From contig NZ_BPKZ01000002.1 of NCBI RefSeq assembly GCF_019656075.1, positions 62,001 through 126,000 on the forward strand: a stretch of DNA of 64,000 nucleotides. The letters are read 5' to 3'. The position numbers and the translations under genes are program-made. Positions 36,888-45,367 of this stretch are shown piece by piece (the first letter of the stretch is position 1; each line of letters begins with the position of its first letter). Below the pieces are notes generated by a model, which saw nothing but the letters and a program-made list of their open reading frames with translations, was not told the DNA's origin and did not search any database. Origin of the DNA: Leuconostoc palmae. Its GTDB lineage: Bacteria; Bacillota; Bacilli; Lactobacillales; Lactobacillaceae.

Positions 36888-37151
36888 TTATGAATTGTGA
36901 TGACGCGGCCAATATATCATTAGTGTTAATACAAGTGAAAGAATGAGAATAATTAGCACCAGCATCGCTAAAACACTTTTGATGCCAAAAGCAATAGCTA
37001 GACTTATCAAAATAATAAGTGGTAAATAAAAGTACCAATATGAAATCCAGTGATCAACAAATAAGATTCCTAAATACAGGAAGGTGTCAAGGATGTTTCC
37101 AGGCAATCAGAACAAGAACATCGCCAATAAACATGCACAAAAGATTAACAT
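36888..37151 (-). pseudogene. Small membrane protein with in-frame TGA
   Basis: ATG 37151 has an AGGAGG site eight bases upstream (37160-37165 on the plus strand). It reads MLIFCACLLAMFLF, then TGA (37107-37109), then without frame change LPGNILDTFLYLG and two more membrane segments to WPRHHNS: an 87-codon, three-helix protein interrupted once. A TTG right after the stop could restart. Family not recognised. Confidence 0.5.
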
Positions 37152-37410
37152 GATTGTATCCTCCTAATCATACAGTTGTGTGAGACAAAGTGAAAAAGGA
37201 TTCTTCATCACTGAGGGATAATTCAATAGATTCTTAATACCAAAATGCGATTGCTTGTGGAAAGTGCAGACATGACAATCAACTGTGGTTGGATAACCAT
37301 TAATAAAACAATAATCTGAAAACATCTGTGGCAAGATCCGTAATAGATTTAGTAATTCGATTCATAATTGTTTTCCCTCTTGTAAAAAATTTCTGTAAAT
37401 AAAATTTATA

Positions 37411-37439
37411 TTGAGTAAATATGTCGCGTACGATATAAT
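37411..37439 (+). promoter_or_regulatory. Promoter of redox operon
   Basis: TTGAGT (37411-37416), 17-base spacer, consensus TATAAT (37434-37439). An AT-rich near-palindrome AATAAAATTTATATT (37398-37412) abuts the -35 and is a candidate site for the MarR product. Confidence 0.7.
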
Positions 37440-37459
37440 TATTTCCAGAGGAGTTAGTC

Positions 37460-37942
37460 ATGATTAAAAAAGGACAATTATATGACGAACTGTGTTTATC
37501 GATATATAATACAAATCGTTATTTTCATCGCTTGTATGCAGAACTGTTAGGGGGTTATGAGTTATCTTATTTACAATATATGTCATTGCTCATTATCTAC
37601 AAGAAAGAAAAAGCGAAGTTGATGGATATTGGCGAGGCGTTAGAGTTGTCCAGTAATACATTAACACCCGTTATTGATAGATTAGTTAATAAAGAGTGGC
37701 TCATAAAAGTACCTAGTGAATTGGACAAACGTGTAAAATATCTAAAAATATCTGAATCGAAACGCCCAGTTTTTGAGCACATACTGTCAGATGTTGCAGT
37801 TGTCCGAGATGAACTAGTGGTGGCTAGCGAAAAATCTGTAATTTCAATGATTACCGAAAATGAGTCTTTAAACAAGACATTACGGGCAATGATTTTATCG
37901 CACAATAATAAAATAGAGGAGAAAATTAATGACGAATTATGA
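37460..37942 (+). CDS. 1-Cys MarR/OhrR-type redox regulator
   Basis: 160 residues. The N-terminal YDELCLSIYNTNRYFHRLY places a lone cysteine (Cys12) and following tyrosines as in OhrR, where that cysteine senses peroxides or hypochlorite. Winged helix: LMDIGEALELSSNTLTPVID and the DKRVKYLKIS wing. GGAG ribosome-binding site. First gene of an operon with a flavin disulfide reductase and a quinone reductase, so oxidative derepression is likely. Confidence 0.82.
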   Translation: MIKKGQLYDELCLSIYNTNRYFHRLYAELLGGYELSYLQYMSLLIIYKKEKAKLMDIGEALELSSNTLTPVIDRLVNKEWLIKVPSELDKRVKYLKISESKRPVFEHILSDVAVVRDELVVASEKSVISMITENESLNKTLRAMILSHNNKIEEKINDEL

Positions 37943-39272
37943 TGTGATTTTTATTGGTAGCGGACATGCAGCATGGCACGGTGCACAAACCTTAGCACGT
38001 GAAGGAAAAAAAGTTGCCTTGATAGAAGAAAATAAACTGGCTGGGACTTGCACAAACTTTGGGTGTAACGCTAAAATTTTATTGGATGGACCAGCAGAAC
38101 TAATTCATCATTTGCATCACTATCATGGTATAGGTATTAACGATACACCAAATATTATTTGGCCAGAATTGATGGCATATAAGCACCAAGTGATTGACCC
38201 ATTGTCTGACGGCTTGGCGCGCATGCTTTCGGTAGATGGTATTGACATTATTGCAGGTCACGCTGAGTTTACTGGTCAACAAACATTAATAGTTAATCAT
38301 GTAGTATATCAAGCAGATAAGTTCGTGATTGCTACAGGTCAAAAGCCCGCAAAATTAGCAATTCCAGGAGCTGAATTGCTACATAATAGCACCGAATTTT
38401 TAGAATTGCCTGAAATGCCAAATTCAATTGTGTTTATTGGTGGAGGCTATATCGCAATGGAATTTGCTTCAATTGCTCGTGCTGCTGGCAGTCAAGTAAC
38501 CGTTATTGAATATGGTGATCATGCATTATCTGGTTTTGATAGAGAATATTCTCAAGAAGTGGTAGAAGATATGATTGATAGGGGCATACATTTTGATTTT
38601 GGACAACGTGTATCTCATGTTGCACTTGATGAAAAGCAAAAATATTTGGTCGAGACAGCTCAAGGTAAAAGATATAATGCTGACTATGTGATGGACACAA
38701 CAGGACGCGTTCCTAACATTGATAATTTAGGTTTGAAGGCAGCGGGTGTTGAATATAATAAGGGTGGTGTTGTTGTTGATGACTATCTTAGAACTTCTAA
38801 TCCTAATATTTATGCAAGTGGCGATGTCATTGCGAAAGCTATACCACGTCTCACACCCACTGCTACCTTTGAATCACAGTATATTGCAAAAAAATTATCG
38901 GGTGATTCAGATCCCATTAAATACCCCGTAGTACCGTCTATTGCGTTTACACTTCCACGACTGGCTCAAGTGGGGATTTCAGTTGATGATGCGAAAAATG
39001 ATAAAAGATTACGGATTCAGGAAATTCCTTATGGTCAACTCATGCGCTTTCAAACATTGAATGACGTTAAAGCAAAAATTAAGCTTGTAATTGACCAAGA
39101 CAAAAAATTAGTGGGCGCGTCTCTAATTGGTGATTTCGCGCCAGAGGTTGTTAATGCACTGGTTCCAGTTATTAATAATGAGTATACTTCCCGTGACATA
39201 CATAGCCAAATTTTTGCCTTTCCAACTCATTCTGGAATTATATTGCCCCTGATTGCCAATTATTTAGCCTAG
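37929..39272 (+). CDS. Pyridine nucleotide-disulfide oxidoreductase (RclA/MerA-like)
   Basis: 447 residues. FAD motif IGSGHAAWHGA at the N-terminus, redox disulfide Cys41/Cys46 in GTCTNFGC, NAD(P) motif IVFIGGGYIAMEFAS near 172, second FAD block IYASGDV near 293 and the C-terminal AFPTHSGIILP at the interface. It is neither lipoamide dehydrogenase nor glutathione reductase by motif; the combination with a thiol MarR suggests a RclA or MerA-type reactive-chlorine/electrophile defence enzyme. Overlaps marR by 14 bases. Confidence 0.8.
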   Translation: MTNYDVIFIGSGHAAWHGAQTLAREGKKVALIEENKLAGTCTNFGCNAKILLDGPAELIHHLHHYHGIGINDTPNIIWPELMAYKHQVIDPLSDGLARMLSVDGIDIIAGHAEFTGQQTLIVNHVVYQADKFVIATGQKPAKLAIPGAELLHNSTEFLELPEMPNSIVFIGGGYIAMEFASIARAAGSQVTVIEYGDHALSGFDREYSQEVVEDMIDRGIHFDFGQRVSHVALDEKQKYLVETAQGKRYNADYVMDTTGRVPNIDNLGLKAAGVEYNKGGVVVDDYLRTSNPNIYASGDVIAKAIPRLTPTATFESQYIAKKLSGDSDPIKYPVVPSIAFTLPRLAQVGISVDDAKNDKRLRIQEIPYGQLMRFQTLNDVKAKIKLVIDQDKKLVGASLIGDFAPEVVNALVPVINNEYTSRDIHSQIFAFPTHSGIILPLIANYLA

Positions 39273-39282
39273 GAGAGAATTA

Positions 39283-40227
39283 ATGAAAGCAGCGATTATA
39301 AAAGAATATGGTGATGTTACACAACTTGAAATTACGAATACCAATAAACCTGTTGTCAATAATGATGAAGTTTTAGTTGAAAACGTGGCTACGAGTATCA
39401 ATCCCATTGATTACAAAGCACGTCAAGGTCTACTTCAATCAATGTTTAACTGGCAATTTCCAGTAATTTTGGGATGGGATGTAGCTGGTAAAATTGTTGC
39501 CATTGGAGATCAAGTAACAGATTTTAATATAGGAGATGAAGTTTTTGCTCGTCCAGATATTGATCCTATTGGTTTAAACGGGTCCTACGCAGAATATACT
39601 GCTGTTAAAGCTGACAAGTTAGCTTTAAAACCTAGCAATATTAATTTTGAACAGGCCGCTGCGGTCCCTTTGGCAGGCTTAACAGCTTTGCAAATGTTGA
39701 GGCAACTTAATTTGCAAGCAGGACAAAAAATATTGATTCAAGGTGGTGCAGGAGGAGTCGGAATTTTTGCGATTCAATTAGCCAAACAAATGGGTGCTTT
39801 CGTTGCTACTACTGCGAGTGCTAATAACAGTGAATTTGTTGAATCATTAGGCGCTGATTTAGTGATTGACTATCACAGAAATAACATTGATGAAGTACTG
39901 TCTAATTATGATGCTGTGCTTGATACCGTAGGCGATATTGAACGTGGGGTTAGCATACTGAGGAGCGGCGGACATTTTGTGACAATCTCAAGTTCATTAA
40001 CTGATGATCAAAAAGCAATATCGGATAAGCACGTCATGGCAGGTTGGTTACAGCCTAATGGTGAGGATTTAGCGTTATTAGCTAATGAAATTGAGAGTAA
40101 TCATTTGAAAGTCGTACTAGACAGTACTTATCCGTTTACTACCGACGGAATTCAATCTGCCCAAAAGCGTATTGAAACACATCATGCCCGTGGGAAAGTA
40201 GTTGTTAAAATAAAAGATAAAGCTTAA
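39283..40227 (+). CDS. NADPH:quinone oxidoreductase-type MDR enzyme
   Basis: 314 residues, zinc-less medium-chain reductase: SINPIDYKARQG near 38, GWDVAGKIVAIGDQV near 63, nucleotide motif GGAGGVGIFAIQLAK near 157. Members reduce quinones and enones, limiting electrophile stress. AGGAGAG ribosome-binding site; 10 bases after the flavin reductase gene. Confidence 0.85.
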   Translation: MKAAIIKEYGDVTQLEITNTNKPVVNNDEVLVENVATSINPIDYKARQGLLQSMFNWQFPVILGWDVAGKIVAIGDQVTDFNIGDEVFARPDIDPIGLNGSYAEYTAVKADKLALKPSNINFEQAAAVPLAGLTALQMLRQLNLQAGQKILIQGGAGGVGIFAIQLAKQMGAFVATTASANNSEFVESLGADLVIDYHRNNIDEVLSNYDAVLDTVGDIERGVSILRSGGHFVTISSSLTDDQKAISDKHVMAGWLQPNGEDLALLANEIESNHLKVVLDSTYPFTTDGIQSAQKRIETHHARGKVVVKIKDKA

Positions 40228-40253
40228 ATTTTTAAATCACTAAGGAGAAATGT

Positions 40254-40610
40254 ATGATTGGAACTATTTTAGTTATTTTCGTGGCTATCGAGGCCATTGG
40301 TATCATGATTTTAGAAATGTTTGGCTCATCGGGCCAGCAGGCTAAAGCATTTGAATTGGAAGAAGCTTTTGTGAAATTACCAGGAGTCAAAACTTTATTA
40401 GCAAATCAAGGTATATATAATGGACTTTTTGGCGCCTTGATTATTGGAACAGTTTTGCTTTTGACAGGATCACAACAATTAGTAATGCTAAGGTTAGAAA
40501 TGCTTTTTGTTCTGCTAGCGGCAGTCTATGGTAGTCTCACTGCAGCCAGAAAAATTATTATTATGCAAGGACTTCCTGCTGTTCTTGCGCTTCTTTTGCT
40601 ATTTTTTTAA
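40254..40610 (+). CDS. DUF1304 membrane protein
   Basis: 118 residues, four membrane segments. AIEAIGIMILEMFG near 10 and LLANQGIYNGLFGALI near 50 match the DUF1304 pattern (hExYhEMF, NQGhYNGhhA). AAGGAG upstream. Last gene of the redox operon; unknown function, often beside oxidoreductases. Confidence 0.8.
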   Translation: MIGTILVIFVAIEAIGIMILEMFGSSGQQAKAFELEEAFVKLPGVKTLLANQGIYNGLFGALIIGTVLLLTGSQQLVMLRLEMLFVLLAAVYGSLTAARKIIIMQGLPAVLALLLLFF

Positions 40611-40765
40611 TATTTGTGTGTTGTTGTTTATTTCTTTGTTTAGCTCATTTAGCGCCCTAAAAAAATAATTTTAAAGGGCATAGGCATACATTATTAGGTC
40701 AAAAACTCGGATCACTGCTGTCTAAATAAATTTGTCCATGACATAATCTTCACGTAAATTACAGC

Positions 40766-40900
40766 AATGGTATTTACAACGCGCTTAACCACTGAATACT
40801 TTATGGTGAAGCGCCAAAGGGTTGGTTATATGGTGATATTTCATTAGTAGGCGCCGCATTTGGGTTCCGCAAGCCAATCAAGAAGTGGTTCCATAAGTAA
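40766..40900 (+). pseudogene. Module B copy 2: unidentified plasmid gene tail
   Basis: Reads NGIYNALNH, TGA (40793-40795), ILYGEAPKGWLYGDISLVG and ends KPIKKWFHK. The start is missing and the internal TGA replaces a TGG present in copy 1. Aromatic and basic C-terminus suggests a membrane-associated protein; family not recognised. Confidence 0.45.
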
Positions 40901-40953
40901 CAACAAGGACAAAAAAACAATGCCCTAAGGCCACTGTTTAATCTTGGTACTTT

Positions 40954-41005
40954 AATACAGATACTTAGCAAATCGAATTTGCATAATGAGTATCTGTATT
41001 TTTTT
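40954..41005 (+). terminator. Module C copy 1: nested hairpin terminator
   Basis: Outer arms AATACAGATACT/AGTATCTGTATT (40954-40965 and 40989-41000) enclose an inner hairpin GCAAAT/ATTTGC; T run follows. The left arm and inner hairpin recur at 44899-44931. Confidence 0.7.
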
Positions 41006-41074
41006 AGCAACTTAGTTGAGGAATCAAGATGTTAAACAGCCTTAAAATAAGCTTTAGAAAGCGTGGACAGTGAT

Positions 41075-41103
41075 TTAACATTGGTGTATGACATTGGTAT
41101 AAT
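41075..41103 (+). promoter_or_regulatory. Strong promoter in front of module A copy 2
   Basis: TTAACA (41075-41080), 17 bases, TATAAT (41098-41103), then AAGGAG (41109-41114), but no ATG or GTG follows at a proper distance; only ATA. A promoter and ribosome-binding site left without an intact gene, unless the transcript itself is the product. Confidence 0.6.
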
Positions 41104-41120
41104 AGAATAAGGAGTGTCTT

Positions 41121-41200
41121 ACAAATAAAAAAAGAATCAGGGAAATTACAGAAACATTTCCGGAATTTTACCAATTGATTAAACATCTGGTAAATGACTT
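41121..41200 (+). repeat. Plasmid module A, copy 2
   Basis: Reads NKKRIREITETFPEFYQLIK and on to VNDFT before a stop. Near-identical core to copies at 35702 and 44932. It lies after the promoter at 41075 and ahead of a leader like that upstream of the XRE/repA pair. Confidence 0.65.
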
Positions 41201-41759
41201 CACTTAAAGTATAAACTTATAAGCATAAGGTGTGAAACAGTAGTTTAAATACTTCTGTAACATTCCTTGTGCTTATTCTTTTTGTTAAATACGAATATTT
41301 ATTAAGAAAGTATTAACATTAAAATCAGCACAAAAAAACACAACTAGATTTACTAGCTGTGTTTCAGTACATTGAAAACTAAATATACTCTTGATTGATA
41401 AAATAATGCCTTCGACAACGTTATTAATGAGAATCAAAATTTAAAGTTATTTTCAATAACCTAATTTTATATGATTATCAGCCAACAATCAAGCGCAGGT
41501 ACAGAGAGAAAAGTCTGGTACTGTGTTGAAGAAAATCATAAGACCAATGAGATGAGCACTTATAGTGGCATATAAGTTGCGCCTAAGGCTTATGTCGTGA
41601 AATATCATTAGTGAGTGAAAAACTAAAGAAAGTGATTTAGTCAATAAAAAGAATGATATGACACGTGCTACAGTATATAAAACATATACTATATTAAATA
41701 TAAATCACATTGAATAATGTTATAATTAGTACTGAAACTAATGAAATTAGGAATTTATT
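41201..41759. other. Plasmid-leader-like non-coding region
   Basis: Contains a 12-base stem with long loop and T run (ATAAGCATAAGG 41219-41230 with CCTTGTGCTTAT 41265-41276), and a minus-strand terminator (41336-41364, T7 on the minus strand). The rest to the DUF3990 gene, about 390 bases, has no gene; TATAAT about 41720 may serve that gene. Confidence 0.5.
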
Positions 41760-42191
41760 TTGACCACAATTGACGAGTTTAATAATCTGTCTAAAAAATA
41801 CCAAAATCGAATAAAAAAAGCATTACAAGCTACTGAGTGGTATCATGCAACGACACAAAGTCAGCTTACATCCTTACAAAAAGGCATTGATGTCAATTAT
41901 AATTTAAATAATGCCTTAGATTTTGGAGCCGGATTCTACTTAACATCGGATTTAGAAAAAGCCAAAGAATATATTGGTAATAATCGTAAGTATGAAAATG
42001 TTGATAGTATCTTTTTGAACAATGAATTTTACTTATGTAGATTCAGAAAATCCACCCGAAGATTTGTGGAATTAAATATTATTGCAAAGAATGTCTTTTT
42101 TAGGCGTTCTTTTATTTTGTATAAAAATATCAAAGGAGAAAAATTATGGTTAACAAATTTAATAAATTATCACTACAAGGCAAGAGCCTAG
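41760..42191 (+). CDS. DUF3990-type (ADP-ribosyltransferase-like) protein, C-terminally altered
   Basis: 143 residues from TTG 41760. EWYHATTQSQLTSL near 25 and LDFGAGFYLTSDLEKAKEYI near 53-72 are the H and Y/GxGFYLT blocks of DUF3990, a family related to ADP-ribosyltransferase toxins. After about residue 105 the sequence (FFRRSFILYKNIKGEK) runs through a hairpin and the ribosome-binding site of the next gene, so the natural end has been lost. Activity doubtful; a conserved glutamate is not evident. Confidence 0.6.
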   Translation: MTTIDEFNNLSKKYQNRIKKALQATEWYHATTQSQLTSLQKGIDVNYNLNNALDFGAGFYLTSDLEKAKEYIGNNRKYENVDSIFLNNEFYLCRFRKSTRRFVELNIIAKNVFFRRSFILYKNIKGEKLWLTNLINYHYKARA

Positions 42192-42649
42192 GAAAATTGA
42201 CCTATGTAGGTCGTAATAAAGTTGGGACACATGGCGATATTTCAGTCGCTGTGTTAAATATCAATGACACTCTAAATACCGAGAATATTACACCGCAAGC
42301 CGGATTTGATTTTGCTAAACCTTTTGATAATCAAAATAATCCAGTTCGTGATGATAATGGTGAACCAATCATTTCAAATTACCAATTTAATTTCATGCAA
42401 CAAAGCAAGTCAGGAGAAATTAACGATGATGATACATTCATTCGTATCTTAATTGATCCAACCGAAAGTGAAAGATTACAAGTTGATTTGAAACCTGGTA
42501 CAAAATTAGTGCCACAAGGATTAAAGTTTGCTTTTGTTGGTAATAACGCGACTGATTGGACAGTGTATGCTGATACACTAGTACCATTAACACCAAAAGA
42601 ACCAAAATCTACGGAGAAAGTAAACACAGGTAAACCTGAGACTAAATAA
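42146..42649 (+). CDS. Unknown plasmid-type protein, copy 1
   Basis: 167 residues behind AAGGAG: starts MVNKFNKLSLQGKSLGK, mostly beta-strand-like, acidic middle (INDDDTFIRILIDPTES) and a Pro/Thr/Lys tail. A deleted second copy is at 46604-46903 on the other strand. No family recognised. The gene ends next to the IS30 junction, and the tail (KSTEKVNTGKPETK) may be cut by it. Confidence 0.6.
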   Translation: MVNKFNKLSLQGKSLGKLTYVGRNKVGTHGDISVAVLNINDTLNTENITPQAGFDFAKPFDNQNNPVRDDNGEPIISNYQFNFMQQSKSGEINDDDTFIRILIDPTESERLQVDLKPGTKLVPQGLKFAFVGNNATDWTVYADTLVPLTPKEPKSTEKVNTGKPETK

Positions 42650-42650
42650 T

Positions 42651-43691
42651 GAACAACTCTCACAAACTGATATTGGGCGTCAATTAGGTTATGACCCATC
42701 AGTGATTAGTCGTGAATTAGACCGTGGCAATGTACTAGATTTCTCAAATCTAGACCGTCACACCTTATTGAGAATGAACATTCATGCACGCATTAAGTAC
42801 TCAGCGCAACGTGGTCAATATATTGCGACTAAAAAGCGTTTTCGTATGGGACAAGGACTTTTATTAACACCAGAACTAAAAGATCTAATTGAACACTGGA
42901 TTAATGTGGAACACTGGACGCCTGAACAAATTGCCGGCAACGTGCAAGACGTAGAAGTATCGTCCTCAACCATTCGAGACTGGTCAAAAAGAGGGTTGAT
43001 TAATATTCGTACCCACAAATATCATCGTCAAGATGGTTCACCTAAGCAACGAGAATTAGCCAAGAATCAAAGAGCAAGACAACGAGAAATTGCCAGATTA
43101 CGAGAAAACTTACAAAAAAGTGGTGAATTAGTCCGTCATTCCATCTATGATCGTTCGCCAGTCGTGGCCAAGCGTAAACAATTTGGTCACTGGGAAATTG
43201 ATTTAGTGTTACCAATGAAACAAAATAACAATCAATACCAAGACCATTCAGCCATTATGACGGTTGTTGAACGAAAAACACGCTTTTATGCCTTAATCAA
43301 AGTTAAAAGTAAACAATCTAAAGATATGATTGAAGCGTTTAAATTATTTTATGAACGTTATGGTAAAGCAGTAAGAACGATTACCGCTGACAACGGTTCT
43401 GAATTCATCTCTTGGGATTTTTTGGAGTACGTTCAAAAAGAGCTTAAAATCAAGCTCTATTACTGCACACCATCATCACCACATCAACGAGGTTCTAACG
43501 AAAACCGCAACGGTAAACTGCGTGATTGGTTTCCCAAAGGCACAAGTTTTAAGCCAGTGAAGCAACGACAACTAGATGAAGTGGCAGATAAAATGAACGC
43601 AATGCCTATGAGAATAGCAATGCAAGGTAAGAGTCCGATTGAGTTGTTTGATAAGGAATATAACCCAATGCAGAGATATCGTATAAATTAA
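42651..43691 (+). mobile_element. IS30-family transposase, 5' truncated
   Basis: The frame opens at 42651 (NEQLSQTDIGRQLGYDPSVI) and runs to 43691. Seen: HTH region, WTPEQIAG, and the DDE core DRSPVVAKRKQFGHWEIDL, TADNGSEF and the Glu in GSNENRNGKLRDWFPKG. The first codons of a full IS30 transposase and the left inverted repeat are missing: copy joins directly to the preceding gene's stop. An internal ATG at 42702 is not a natural start. Probably inactive but the catalytic triad is present. Confidence 0.85.
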
Positions 43692-43738
43692 AACAACGAT
43701 TAAAATAAAAATATATTGAATAAATTATCAATTTTGTA

Positions 43739-43780
43739 TGCTAAAATTTGTTTGTCCTCTATTCTAATATGAATTAGAAT
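43739..43780 (+). promoter_or_regulatory. Extended -10 and inverted repeat before EVE-like gene
   Basis: TGCTAAAAT (43739-43747) followed by an exact ATTCTAAT/ATTAGAAT repeat (43761-43768, 43773-43780), then AGGAG before ATG 43805. Confidence 0.5.
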
Positions 43781-43804
43781 TACACAACACTTTAGGAGCT
43801 GAAA

Positions 43805-44137
43805 ATGTCTAAGTCAAAAGTAATGATTATCAAGTTAAATAAAAATTTTAGTACTGAAAAAGAATTGAGACAGCGTGTTTCAGGTGCATGGAAAATAAAA
43901 ATCGATACAATTATCAATAATAAGATTAATCATATTGTTGTCATGTATCATCAAGTGGTCATAGCAGACTATTGTTTAGGAGCTCGGATTGGTTATCATT
44001 TAACTGGTTTAGATAAAGGCAGGGTCTGGTTTGATTTGGAGCCTTATGAAGGGAAAACACCGTTAAAAGGAAAAAATTTAATTATAAAACAGCCAATCCT
44101 GCTACTACAAAATCACTTACAGATTTACTTGATTTAG
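43805..44137 (+). CDS. EVE/PUA-like domain protein
   Basis: 110 residues behind TTTAGGAG. RQRVSGAWKIKIDTIINNK, INHIVVMYHQVVIADYCL and GRVWFDLEPYEGKTPLKGK follow the pattern of small EVE/PUA-like domains found beside or fused to nucleases and defence proteins (..AWKh..., hAVY.G.V...Y, GRW.F.G). Such domains read modified bases. The last 15 residues look frame-shifted: A_AAA_AAT at 44071-44077 permits a -1 shift into the next gene's frame, giving one continuous fusion. Confidence 0.55.
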   Translation: MSKSKVMIIKLNKNFSTEKELRQRVSGAWKIKIDTIINNKINHIVVMYHQVVIADYCLGARIGYHLTGLDKGRVWFDLEPYEGKTPLKGKNLIIKQPILLLQNHLQIYLI

Positions 44138-44139
44138 AA

Positions 44140-44883
44140 GTGAAAGGGGCACCAATATCAACAACGTCATTACAAACCAAAATTATAAATTTTATTAGGC
44201 AACCAATTCCTGATAACATTGGTGTAATCAGACAATCTGTGCCTGTATTATTTTTTGGCAATATTGAAACAGCGCGTTCGGCAACCATCAGCTTGAATCC
44301 ATCTGATTTAGAATTTCGTGATAATAAACAACAACTTTTAACTGCTAATAAAAAGAGATTAGTCGATCGTGATATATTGCACAAAAAGGATACTGATTAT
44401 TTGAGTTTAGAAGAAGCTGAAAAAGTTTATAATTCTTGTATCAATTATTTTAACAAATTTCCTTATAAACAGTGGTTTAATCAGCTAAATCGAATATTAT
44501 CTCCGTTAGGATTTTCTTATTTTGAAAATTCGTTAATTCATCTCGACATTACACCTTGGGCTACTTATCCAAAATGGGCAAATTTAGTAACAAAGCAAGA
44601 AGTACTCAAAGCTAGTCAACACATTTCAGACTACATTATTCAGCAAGGAAAATTAAAATACCTGTTTATCAATGGTAATGGTGCTTTTGAACATGTAAAG
44701 TCCTATTATAGTGACATTAACGTGCAAACCACAGAAATTATATGGTTAGATAGTAGAAAATGTACTGTTTATACTGGTAAAATTGGAAACTGTCGTTTTA
44801 TTGCTTGGAGTTTGTATGTTCAAGCTGCACTAACAATAAATGATAGAAATGCGCTCACAATGGCAATCAGTGAAAGATTATAA
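44140..44883 (+). CDS. Uracil-DNA-glycosylase-like protein
   Basis: 247 residues as read from GTG 44140, though the frame is open back to about 44047. PVLFFGNIETARSATISLNP (35-54) with NPSDLEF, the mid YKQWFNQLNRILSPLGFSY and HLDITPWATYPKW near 148 match a conserved family of UDG-fold-like proteins whose members show FGD...A.VGLNPS and HLD...AT.P.W. Enzymatic activity is unproven. No ribosome-binding site before GTG, which supports expression by frameshift from, or damage of, an EVE-UDG fusion. Confidence 0.55.
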   Translation: MKGAPISTTSLQTKIINFIRQPIPDNIGVIRQSVPVLFFGNIETARSATISLNPSDLEFRDNKQQLLTANKKRLVDRDILHKKDTDYLSLEEAEKVYNSCINYFNKFPYKQWFNQLNRILSPLGFSYFENSLIHLDITPWATYPKWANLVTKQEVLKASQHISDYIIQQGKLKYLFINGNGAFEHVKSYYSDINVQTTEIIWLDSRKCTVYTGKIGNCRFIAWSLYVQAALTINDRNALTMAISERL

Positions 44884-44898
44884 TTATAGCATATAAAA

Positions 44899-44976
44899 AA
44901 TACAGATACTAAGCAAATCGAATTTGCATAACCGGAATTTTACCAATTGATTAAACATCTGGTAAATGACTTGCAA
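44899..44976 (+). repeat. Modules C (copy 2) and A (copy 3) fused
   Basis: AATACAGATACT with the inner GCAAAT/ATTTGC hairpin (44899-44931) is joined directly to the module A core (44932-44976). In the 40.9-41.2 kb copy these are 150 bases apart, so this is a deletion derivative. Confidence 0.7.
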
Positions 44977-45367
44977 CTTTAAGACAGTTCAAAGTCAATA
45001 GCTTTGAGCTGCATTTTTGCGATAATAATAACCAGATAAACACGAATTAAGTGCTTGATTGGCTTAAAAAAAGTCAAAATGGCAATGCAAAAACTAAATA
45101 TGCGACCAAAATCAAAAATAAATTATGGTAGCTAAAATTTAGAAATGCAAAACCATAAATAGCACAAAAACAGTCTTTGTAATCAGATTGTAAACAAATT
45201 CGCTATCACAACAGCGACAACGGATTAGCCAAAATAAAATCAATTTTTTTAGTTTATTTTTTACTTTTTGGGTTGACAAATACCGTAATTTATTAAGTTT
45301 ACATAATATATATTATCGAAAGTAAAAGGTTTTGATGATCTGTATTTTTTGAGATTCCGTGATATTT
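44977..45367. other. Non-coding, degenerate region
   Basis: Contains CAGTTCAAAG/CTTTGAGCTG-type hairpin near 44986-45012 and a CGCT/AGCG hairpin near 45200. A minus-strand hydrophobic frame with several stops (FFKPIKHLIRVYLVIIIIA) hints at a dead membrane gene. Nothing else recognised. Confidence 0.35.

Noticed and set aside
37168-37365. Minus-strand ATG with GAGGG site opening MNRITKSITDLATDVFRLLF
   Set aside because: Stops after 21 codons, and the following 45 codons hold two further stops, about the chance rate; cannot be called a gene or clear remnant.
41365-41420. TTGAAAACTAAATA resembling the 16S-23S spacer of Firmicutes
   Set aside because: No adjoining rRNA or tRNA sequence; short AT-rich similarity only.
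42702-43691. Full-length IS30 transposase starting at ATG 42702
   Set aside because: The homologous frame extends upstream to 42651 without a start, so the natural N-terminus is missing.
45180-45245. oriT-like hairpin (CGCT/AGCG)
   Set aside because: Only a four-pair stem, no relaxase gene or nic-like motif recognised nearby.
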